Shown here: positions 1 to 5,733 of the stretch, piece by piece
Layout: each line of letters begins with the position of its first letter
Position numbering within the stretch: the stretch's first letter is position 1
Assembly (NCBI GenBank): GCA_003153055.1
Contig: PMBV01000563.1
Location: 6,721 to 14,708 of the forward strand
DNA length: 7,988 bases
Reading direction: 5' to 3'
Origin: Myxococcales bacterium
GTDB lineage: Bacteria > Myxococcota > Myxococcia > Myxococcales > Myxococcaceae
Notes under the pieces: generated by a model
Seen by the model: the letters and a program-made list of their open reading frames with translations, nothing else
Databases searched by the model: none
Told to the model about the DNA's origin: nothing
Program-made: the position numbers and the translations under genes

Positions 1-1252
1 CCATTCGGCTGCCGGTGTCGATGAGGGCGGTGCCGATGATGGTGAGCGTGCCGGCCTCTTCGGTGGCCCGGGCGGCCCCGAAGATGCGCTTGGGCTTCTC
101 GAGGGCGCGCGAATCGACGCCACCCGACATGGTGCGACCCGAGGAGTCGATCTCCTTGTTGTAGGCCCGCGCCAGGCGGGTGATGGAGTCGAGCAACACC
201 AAGACGTCGCGCCCGGCCTCGACCATGCGCTTGGCCCGCTCGAGGGCCAGCTCCGCGACCCTGAGGTGGTTGGCCGTCTGGTGATCGCTGGAAGACGCCA
301 GCACCTCGGCCTTGATGTTGCGCCGCATGTCGGTGACTTCCTCGGGGCGCTCGTCGATGAGGAGCACCATCACGTGGATCTTCGGGTCGTTCTCGATCAC
401 CGCCTGGGCGATGCGCTGGAGCATGATCGTCTTGCCGGTCTTCGGCGGGGCGACGATGAGGGCTCGCTGGCCTTTGCCCAGAGGCGCGATGAGATCGAGC
501 ACCCGGGTGACGAATTCTTTGTCTTTGTTCTCGAGCTTGATGCGCTCGACCGGGTCGACCGAGGTGAGGTCTCCGAAGTGGGGCAGACGAGTGGCGACGT
601 CGACCGGGTTTCCGTCGACCGACTCCACGCTCACGATGGTGCCCTTGAGGCCTCGCATCTGTGCCTTGGCCACCAGGTACTGACCAGCCCTGAGCCTCAG
701 CTTCTGAACCAGGTTCTTGGGGATCTCCGGGTCATCGGGGCGCGGCAAGAGGTTGTGCTTCACGCTCCGCAGGCCCGCGTTCTGGCCCTTGACGTCGAGG
801 TCGAGCACGCCCTCGACCGTCTGCACGGGGATCTGTACCGGCTGCCCGGTGACCTGCGCCTGGCGAACGTGGTGCTGCTGTTGTTGCTGCGCCTGCTGCT
901 GGGCCTGACGCTGCTTCCAGGCGTCGAGCTCGACGGGGGTCAAGAAGACGTTCACGACGTTTCCGTCGGGCTGGATCACCTTGCGGAAGGCCTGCCCGTC
1001 TTCGGCGAAGAAGACCGGGTTGCCCTTGCGACGGCGGCGGCGGCGGCGGCGGCGCCCAGCAGGTTGGCCCGGCTGGCCGCCCTGGCCTGATTGGCCGGCG
1101 CCTCCACCCGCTGCATCGGAGGCTGAATCGTCGGCGCCGTCATCGCCACCATCGTCCTGCCCGTCGTCTCCCTCGTCGTCGGGGTCGGGCGGGGCCGCTG
1201 CGGCCGGTGGGGCGTTGGGCTCGGGGGGATCGGGGAGGTCCTGCTCGCTCAT
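1..1252 (-). CDS. rho: Transcription termination factor Rho, 3' end cut by window edge
   Basis: Rho is the hexameric RNA-dependent ATPase/helicase that ends transcription of untranslated RNA. The reverse-strand frame opens at ATG 1252-1250 (MSEQDLP) and is still open at base 1, giving 417 residues. By comparison with E. coli Rho (419 aa) about 75 C-terminal residues are missing. Visible motifs: Walker A APPKTGKT at residues 268-275, the DERPEEVTDM segment, Walker B VLVLLDS with Asp355, ITRLARAYN, the Q-loop region SGRTMSGGVD, and IDTGSRM at the edge. Walker A lies about 90 residues later than in E. coli. The extra N-terminus is acidic and Gly/Gln-rich (to residue 66), then nine Arg plus a Lys (67-76), then a Gln-rich stretch (114-133). 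The cold-shock domain is near 147-230, but its RNP1-like segment (KGQNAGLRS, 155-163) lacks the Phe residues of E. coli DGFGFLR. The Shine-Dalgarno is weak; an upstream GTG at 1300 is possible but less likely. Confidence 0.96.
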   Translation of the reverse strand, partial: MSEQDLPDPPEPNAPPAAAAPPDPDDEGDDGQDDGGDDGADDSASDAAGGGAGQSGQGGQPGQPAGRRRRRRRRRKGNPVFFAEDGQAFRKVIQPDGNVVNVFLTPVELDAWKQRQAQQQAQQQQQHHVRQAQVTGQPVQIPVQTVEGVLDLDVKGQNAGLRSVKHNLLPRPDDPEIPKNLVQKLRLRAGQYLVAKAQMRGLKGTIVSVESVDGNPVDVATRLPHFGDLTSVDPVERIKLENKDKEFVTRVLDLIAPLGKGQRALIVAPPKTGKTIMLQRIAQAVIENDPKIHVMVLLIDERPEEVTDMRRNIKAEVLASSSDHQTANHLRVAELALERAKRMVEAGRDVLVLLDSITRLARAYNKEIDSSGRTMSGGVDSRALEKPKRIFGAARATEEAGTLTIIGTALIDTGSRM

Positions 1253-1524
1253 GCGTTGACGCGCGCGGGAACCTTCGAGGAGCCCGCGTCCTTCCTTCAC
1301 TGTGGGGCAGGGTGCTGACCGCGGGGCTCAATCCCACCCCCCATGGGGTGGATCTCGACCAGGCTCCACGCGCGCCCTGAATCACCTGGAGCCCATTTTC
1401 GGACCCAACATAGTGACAAAAGAGACGTTACCAGCGAAGCGCGGGGAGATCATTCATTTTTCTACCGCGGCGAGGTTTTGGTGCCTTTGTTGGGCACCTG
1501 GAGGCCTGTGGTACACGACGAGCC
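1253..1524. promoter_or_regulatory. Divergent intergenic region between rho and the GH44 gene
   Basis: This 272-base gap separates two divergently transcribed genes, so it should hold promoters for both. It dips in GC between about 1400 and 1475, typical of regulatory DNA in a high-GC genome. I found no convincing -35/-10 or sigma-54 pair on either strand. A G/C-rich imperfect palindrome is centred on CCCCATGGGG (about 1339-1348), and a small hairpin lies at 1480-1498. No coding frame here has family resemblance or good initiation signals. Confidence 0.5.
1480..1498 (+). repeat. Inverted repeat in the leader of the GH44 gene
   Basis: GGTGCC (1480-1485) and GGCACC (1493-1498) form a perfect 6-bp stem with a 7-base loop. 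GGAGG follows at 1500-1504 but is 20 bases from the ATG at 1525, too far for a normal Shine-Dalgarno. The hairpin could affect initiation or be an operator; there is no U-run, so it is not a terminator. Confidence 0.3.
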
Positions 1525-3669
1525 ATGGTCGCGCTGGTGGCGAGAAGCGTGGTGCCCTTGACGCTGATGCTGGTGGCGAGCGTGGGGTGCAAGCGCCCAC
1601 CGCCTCAGGCGCTGCGTGAGCCAGGGACACGCGTCGAGGAGGCGCCTCCAGTGGCCGAGCCCATCTTCGGCGGGGGCCTCCGAACCGGGTGGGAAGACCT
1701 CGCGTCGGAGAGTGGCGGAGCGAATGACGGGGGCCCCAGGCGCCTCGAGTTGACCGGCCCGCGCGGGTGGATTCTCACCAACTCGAAGCTCCGGGGGAGT
1801 TGGGGCGGGCTGGTGTTTCGCTTTCGCGCCTCGGCCACGTTCGGCGACTTCTTCGAGGTGCGCCTTGACTCGGACACCGCCGAGCTGTTCCCCCGCGTGC
1901 TCGTCAGCCCGCGCCACCGGAAGGAGCTCGAGGGTGGCTGGAGCGAGGCCTTCATTCCCATGAACGAGCTCAACCCTCGAGGAGCGGCGTTCATTCGGTT
2001 GGTGCTGCGCTCGGTGCGCCCGCTCCCCAGCCCGGGTCTGGTCGAGCTCGACGGCGTCGGGCTCACCCAGTCGGACCCCAATGTCAGCGTGCAGCCCGAC
2101 CAGGTCGCCAGCGCGCTGGGCATGCCCACCGTCTTCGTGGTGGACTGCTCGGCCCAGCCGTCGCCCATCAGCCCGCTGATTTACGGGTTGGGCTTCTCTC
2201 CCTCCCAGGAGTTTCCGCCGCCGTCGTCGTGGCGGCTCAAGCCCACGGCCCGGCGGTGGGGTGGGGTCGCTGCGAGCCGTTACAACTGGGAGCTCGGGAG
2301 CGCGTGGAACCCCGGGGCCGAGGGCTTCTTCCAGAACGTCAACTTGGTGGGCCGACCCGACTTCAGCTGGCGCACGTTCCTCGAAATCGACGTCGACCGC
2401 GGCGTGAAGACGGCGCTCACCGTGCCGATGGTCGGCTGGGTGGCGAAAGACATGACGTCGGCCGGGTTCCCCGTGGCGGAGTACGGGAAGCAGGAGCAGG
2501 AGAGCGACCGGGGTGGGGGCAACGGCATCGCCCGCGACGGCACACTCCTCAAGCCCAGCACGCCGCTGCGGACCAGCGTGCCCGCGCCGCCAGACTTCAT
2601 CGGCCAGTGGGTCACCGCCATCAAGGCCTTCGAGAAGAAGCACGGCCCAGCCGTGAGCCTCTACCAGCTCGACGATGAGCCAGACCGTTGGGCCGTCACG
2701 CACCGCGACGTGCACCCGTCACCAGTGACGTACGACGAGCTCCTAGAGCGAACGGTCGGCTACGCCTCGGCGATTCGCAAGGCCGACCCGACGGCCGTCA
2801 TCGCAGGACCCGCACTGTCAGGGTGGGTGGCCTCGCAGCTGTCGGCCGAGGACCTCGCCGCGGGCCCTGGCAAGAAGCCCGATAGATTGGCCCATGGCGA
2901 CGTCGCGCTCATCGAGTGGTTCCTCGCCAAGCTCGCCGCCCACGAGAAGAGGACCGGCCTCAAGCCGCTCGACGTGCTCGACCTGCACTATTTCCCCACG
3001 GCCAAGGCCATCGGCCGCGGCGTCGACGGGGCCACGGATCCACAGACCAACGCGCTCCGAATTCAAGCCACGCGCAGCCTGTGGGACTCGCGCTTCGTCG
3101 AGGAGGGCCTCGATGAGCCGGTGGCCCTCATCAAGCGGATGCAGGAGTGGGTCGACAAGAATGACCCTGGGCTCGGGCTGTCGATCGGCGCGTACAGCTT
3201 CGGGGCCGAACGTCACATGTCGGGTGGCCTGGCGGTGGCCGAGGCCCTCGGTCACTTCGGCCAAGAGGGGCTCGACGCGGCCTTCTACTGGAGCTTCCCT
3301 CCGGAGGGCTCGCCGGCGGCCTACGCCTTCCGGGCCTTTCGCGACTTCGACGGGAAGGGCGCCGCCTTCGAAACGCTCTCGATGCCCCACTCCGACGACC
3401 CCAAGAACTCGGCCCTGTTCGCCGCTCGCTCCGCCGATGGCCGCCGAGTGACGGTGGTGATGCTCAACGAGTCTCCAGGCGATGCGCTCGATGCGAGCGT
3501 CAAGCTCGATGGCTGCCCGGTGCCCGAGGCGCAGCGGGTTTTCGCGTATTCGGGAGGCCCCACGGGCTTCGTTCAGCGGGAGATCGTGGTGGGGCAGCCC
3601 TACCGCCTGGCGCCCTACTCGATGACGGTGGTTGAGCTGCGGCTCCCGGCTCCCAAGCCGGCGCGGTGA
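1525..3669 (+). CDS. GH44-family lipoprotein, catalytic nucleophile apparently absent
   Basis: 714 residues. The N-terminus is a hydrophobic lipoprotein signal ending ASVGC with Cys22 as probable lipid site, although the -3 residue is an unusual Ser; Lys follows at +2. Residues about 45-185 look like a carbohydrate-binding-type beta-sandwich (FGGGLRTGWEDL, WGGLVFRFR). Residues about 203-600 match glycoside hydrolase family 44 (endo-beta-glucanase/xyloglucanase family): ISPLIYGLGF (215-224), RWGGVAASRYNW (244-255), GWVAKDM, YQLDDEPDRW (380-389), THRDVHP (392-398), LDLHYFP, SGGLAVAEALGHFGQEGLDAAFYW. Glu385 corresponds to the general acid/base. The usual ITEYxxG nucleophile segment is IGAYSFG (554-560), with Ala556 in the nucleophile position. 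From about 629 a C-terminal beta domain closes the protein. Family assignment is firm; hydrolytic activity is doubtful, and a glycan-binding or regulatory role is inference. ATG 1525 is chosen because it gives the signal peptide; its ribosome site is poor (weak GACGAG two bases upstream). Confidence 0.9.
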   Translation: MVALVARSVVPLTLMLVASVGCKRPPPQALREPGTRVEEAPPVAEPIFGGGLRTGWEDLASESGGANDGGPRRLELTGPRGWILTNSKLRGSWGGLVFRFRASATFGDFFEVRLDSDTAELFPRVLVSPRHRKELEGGWSEAFIPMNELNPRGAAFIRLVLRSVRPLPSPGLVELDGVGLTQSDPNVSVQPDQVASALGMPTVFVVDCSAQPSPISPLIYGLGFSPSQEFPPPSSWRLKPTARRWGGVAASRYNWELGSAWNPGAEGFFQNVNLVGRPDFSWRTFLEIDVDRGVKTALTVPMVGWVAKDMTSAGFPVAEYGKQEQESDRGGGNGIARDGTLLKPSTPLRTSVPAPPDFIGQWVTAIKAFEKKHGPAVSLYQLDDEPDRWAVTHRDVHPSPVTYDELLERTVGYASAIRKADPTAVIAGPALSGWVASQLSAEDLAAGPGKKPDRLAHGDVALIEWFLAKLAAHEKRTGLKPLDVLDLHYFPTAKAIGRGVDGATDPQTNALRIQATRSLWDSRFVEEGLDEPVALIKRMQEWVDKNDPGLGLSIGAYSFGAERHMSGGLAVAEALGHFGQEGLDAAFYWSFPPEGSPAAYAFRAFRDFDGKGAAFETLSMPHSDDPKNSALFAARSADGRRVTVVMLNESPGDALDASVKLDGCPVPEAQRVFAYSGGPTGFVQREIVVGQPYRLAPYSMTVVELRLPAPKPAR

Positions 3670-3702
3670 GCCGAAACGTCGGCCCACTCGCGCGCTCGAG
3701 CG
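3670..3702. terminator. Possible bidirectional terminator between convergent genes
   Basis: The 33-base gap between two convergent stop codons holds GCCGA-AACG-TCGGC (3670-3683), a 5-bp stem with a 4-base loop, and the perfect palindrome CGCTCGAGCG (3693-3702). Neither is followed by a U-run, so this is not a classic intrinsic terminator. The location is the main support. Confidence 0.3.
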
Positions 3703-5034
3703 TCACTGACCCGAGGCGATGGGGGTCCAGGTGTCGGTGACGTCAGGCTTCCCGGCATCGGAGCTGTCTTGCCACTCCACGACGTACCAGCCGTCTCCGA
3801 GGACGCTTCCGCCGAGCTGGGGCAGCAGCTGGTTGATGACGTACCAACTCGCCGCGGAGGTGCCCTCGGCGCCGAAGCCCGAGGCGTTGAGCACCAGCGC
3901 TCCCCGAGGCGTCGTGGTCAACTGCACCAGAAAGACGTCGTGGGTCGCCGAGATGTTCGACAGCGCGGTAGAGAACACCACGCCTCCGTCGCTGCGGCTG
4001 TAGCGCAGGTCGGTGGGGGTGCTGGTGTCGGTGACCCGGGCCCTCGAAGTCTTCTCGAGCCAGGCGATGGCCCGTTGACGGTAGGAGCCGCCGCCCATGA
4101 CCAGCAGCTCTCCAGTCTGCAGGGGCTCGCCCGTCGTCGCGTCGAGGTACCCCGAGGTCTGGTCTCCCGTGAGGTGCGAGACGGCGGGCTGACAGAGCCC
4201 AACTAAGGCGCTGCCGATGGCATCACCGGCCGTGTCATCGGTCTCAAGGCCATCGTGGAGCACCCGCACCACCGGCTCCCGGCAGACGTTGTCGAGGACG
4301 CTGGGGCGGCAGGTTCCTCCTCCACAGAACGTCTCCGAGGCGCAGACGTGTCCACAGGTGAGGCCGCACGAGAGGAGGTCTTTCGAGGGATCCACGCACC
4401 GGCCATCGCAGCAACTCCAGCCGGTCGGGCACGTCAGGTCCGTCAGGCAGGCCGCGTGGCACGCGCCGCTCCCGCACAGCTCTCCATTGGCGCATTGGCT
4501 GTCGAGTTGGCAATTGAAGCAGTTCGAGGCCCCACAGACGCCGCTGGGGCACATGCTGCCGTCGCGGCACCCCGTCACACAGTGGCCTTGATCGCAATAC
4601 CGGCCTCCAAGGCAGGTGTCGGCCGGGCTCGACTCGCACTCGAGGCAGGTGCTGGCGGGCCCACAGAAGGGCCGGCCCGCGGGGCAGTCGCTCGAGATCC
4701 CGCACTCACCGCAACCTCCGTCTCCGAGACACATGCCGACCGAGCAGCCGCAGTCATGCCCAGCGTCGCTTGCACCCGCATCGTCCGGCCGACCAGCATC
4801 CGCTCCTTCGTGACCAGCGTCGAGGCTGCCCGCGTCGAGGCTGCCCGCGTCAAGGCTGCCCGCGTCAAGCCCTTCCGCGTCGTGACCACCGGCGTCGTGG
4901 CCGCCCGCGTCGAGACCGCCTGCGTCGACGACGTCGTCCCCCCCCGCGTCGGGACGTTCAACAGGTACTCCCCCGCAGCCGAGCGCGAAGAACAAAGCAA
5001 TGACAAAGACGAAGCTGCTACGTTGGCGGTACAT
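3703..5034 (-). CDS. Asp-Ala-Gly-repeat, Cys-rich putative lipoprotein of unknown function
   Basis: 443 residues, start ATG 5034-5032 with AGAGAG a few bases upstream. A short signal (SSFVFVIALFFALGC) ends in a good lipobox, with Cys20 the likely lipid site. Residues 36-75 are eight pentapeptides of the form x-D-A-G/E-x, continuing as a degenerate Asp/Ala/Gly linker to about 93. Residues 95-251 hold 31 cysteines in short CxxG/CxxC-like spacings; the segment near 208-242 (CCDGRCVD, then SCG, CGHVC, FCGGGTC) resembles the Stig1-like cysteine module seen in many myxobacterial surface proteins. Residues about 252-443 form a low-Cys mixed alpha/beta domain (ELLVMGGG, ALVLNASGFGAEGTSAASWYVI, GWYVVEW) that I do not recognise. 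The architecture suggests an envelope-anchored, disulfide-stabilised protein held off the membrane by a flexible linker. Lipidation and surface location are inferred. It converges on the GH44 gene and diverges from the polysaccharide genes. Confidence 0.85.
   Translation of the reverse strand: MYRQRSSFVFVIALFFALGCGGVPVERPDAGGDDVVDAGGLDAGGHDAGGHDAEGLDAGSLDAGSLDAGSLDAGHEGADAGRPDDAGASDAGHDCGCSVGMCLGDGGCGECGISSDCPAGRPFCGPASTCLECESSPADTCLGGRYCDQGHCVTGCRDGSMCPSGVCGASNCFNCQLDSQCANGELCGSGACHAACLTDLTCPTGWSCCDGRCVDPSKDLLSCGLTCGHVCASETFCGGGTCRPSVLDNVCREPVVRVLHDGLETDDTAGDAIGSALVGLCQPAVSHLTGDQTSGYLDATTGEPLQTGELLVMGGGSYRQRAIAWLEKTSRARVTDTSTPTDLRYSRSDGGVVFSTALSNISATHDVFLVQLTTTPRGALVLNASGFGAEGTSAASWYVINQLLPQLGGSVLGDGWYVVEWQDSSDAGKPDVTDTWTPIASGQ
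4811..4930 (-). repeat. Eight 15-bp tandem repeats encoding Asp-Ala-Gly pentapeptides
   Basis: Eight units in exact 15-base register, each with a GCGTC-type core (cores at 4817, 4832, 4847, 4862, 4877, 4892, 4907, 4922). Units 4826-4840, 4841-4855 and 4856-4870 differ by only one or two bases; the others are more diverged. Reading the minus strand they give VDAGG, LDAGG, HDAGG, HDAEG, LDAGS three times and LDAGH. Because 15 is divisible by three, gain or loss of units would change linker length without a frameshift. Confidence 0.9.
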
Positions 5035-5510
5035 AGGTCTCTCTACTGTAGCGATCTCGCGGCCAACTCACTCTTGATCGGCACGGCGCCGAGGAAGCGA
5101 CGAGCGCGGCCGCAAGAGCCGCCCGCCCTTTTGCATTCACATAGGTGCCACCATCTGCGAAATCGGGGCGAGGGAAGCTCGAAGTTCCCACCGGATAGGT
5201 GCGAGGCGTCCGTCGGCGGATTTCCCTGACCCGAAATGGCTCTTTCGACCACCTTCGACACCGCCTCCACGAACGGTCGGGGTCGCGGTGAAATGAACGA
5301 AGGCCCACGAGTGCATCGAAAAACGACACATTCATTGACGCTGTCTGATTTTCAGTCACGTCGCTCGCGTGCGAACTCCTTCAGGCCGCCGATGATGCTC
5401 CCGCGGAACGATTCGTGTCCAAAGAAAACTCGAAGTCTTGCGACACGTTCAGCGGATTCTTTCGTTGTCATTGGACTGGGTCGGTTCTGTCCCAGGGGCG
5501 TGGCGTACAA

Positions 5511-5526
5511 ACTGCAAACCTCCCAC
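5511..5526 (+). promoter_or_regulatory. Candidate sigma-54 promoter
   Basis: TGGCGTACAAACTGCA fits the -24/-12 pattern TGGCAC-N5-TTGCW: TGGC at -24, TGCA at -12, and exactly ten bases between the GG and GC dinucleotides. The CAC part and the first T of the -12 box deviate. Predicted initiation near 5537 would give a leader of about 195 bases before the sugar transferase. Sigma-54 control with enhancer-binding proteins is common in myxobacteria; a chance match cannot be excluded. Confidence 0.35.
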
Positions 5527-5620
5527 GCCGCGAGAGCCATCAGCTTGTCAGTCCCGAAGAAGGAGTGACGTAAAAGAAGCGAACGAGTTGGGAAGATCAA
5601 AAACTTCGGTCGTTCTGTAG

Positions 5621-5665
5621 GCAGTTCGTTGACGGGGTACCGCTTTTCGCTTGTAAGTGAACTGC
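5621..5665. repeat. Inverted repeat GCAGTTC / GAACTGC flanking a promoter candidate
   Basis: GCAGTTC (5621-5627) and GAACTGC (5659-5665) are perfect 7-base inverted arms, 38 bases centre to centre. The left arm ends one base before the -35 candidate at 5629 and the right arm covers the predicted transcription start. This fits a pair of regulator half-sites bracketing a promoter; if transcribed from further upstream it could also be a long-loop hairpin. Confidence 0.4.
5629..5657 (+). promoter_or_regulatory. Candidate sigma-70-type promoter for the sugar transferase
   Basis: TTGACG (5629-5634, five of six bases of the -35 consensus) is followed after exactly 17 bases by TGTAAG (5652-5657, four of six of the -10 consensus, lacking the conserved last T). 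The setting is the lowest-GC part of the region. Initiation near 5664 would give a leader of about 70 bases. Confidence 0.35.
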
Positions 5666-5710
5666 ATTATTACACAGACTGCCAAAGTTCGGGTTTCGGT
5701 GAAGGAAACT

Positions 5711-5733
5711 GGAGGGCGCCTTCGGGCGACCAT
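5711..5733 (+). promoter_or_regulatory. Shine-Dalgarno separated from the start codon by a UUCG hairpin
   Basis: GGAGG at 5711-5715 is 18 bases from ATG 5734, too far for direct use. Between them CGCC-TTCG-GGCG (5717-5728) forms a stem closed by the very stable cUUCGg tetraloop. Removing its 12 bases leaves six bases between GGAGG and the ATG, an ideal distance. This favours ATG 5734 over the in-frame ATG 5740 and suggests initiation across a folded hairpin. Confidence 0.5.

Larger units (their letters stand above)
5035..5733. promoter_or_regulatory. Long divergent regulatory region upstream of the polysaccharide genes
   Basis: 699 bases with no convincing gene. GC falls to about 45-55% between roughly 5340 and 5700 (hand counts over 60-base rows), clearly below the flanking genes. 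Small open frames exist on both strands (for example 5236-5568 plus and 5352-5600 minus) but none has a recognisable product or good ribosome site. The right half holds promoter candidates and inverted repeats listed separately; the left half (5035-5250) must carry the promoter for the minus-strand lipoprotein, but none stands out. Confidence 0.6.

Noticed and set aside
1028..1054. GCG-type triplet repeat as a noncoding microsatellite
   Set aside because: It lies in frame inside rho and encodes the Arg tract, so coding explains it; only length variation remains of interest.
266..1090. A 274-codon open frame on the plus strand opposite rho
   Set aside because: It is the complement of conserved Rho motifs and shows only biased Leu/Asp/His-rich sequence.
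1339..1348. CCCCATGGGG palindrome between rho and the GH44 gene as terminator or operator
   Set aside because: Extended arms need gaps, there is no U-run, and both genes are transcribed away from it, so a terminator makes no sense; an operator cannot be argued from one site.
1462..2715. A 417-codon open frame on the minus strand opposite the GH44 gene
   Set aside because: Antisense by-product of GC-rich codons; composition is biased and no domain is visible, while the plus strand carries clear GH44 motifs.
5132..5150. Minus-strand TGGCAC followed by TGCA, resembling sigma-54 boxes for the Cys-rich lipoprotein
   Set aside because: The GG-to-GC spacing is about three bases too long for sigma-54.
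5043..5270. Possible 75-codon minus-strand gene just upstream of the Cys-rich lipoprotein
   Set aside because: No motif, signal or convincing ribosome site; several other frames are equally open over the same bases.
5236..5568. Possible small gene (110 codons) in the divergent region
   Set aside because: Poor ribosome site, no recognisable features, low third-position GC compared with the real genes here, and overlap with promoter candidates.
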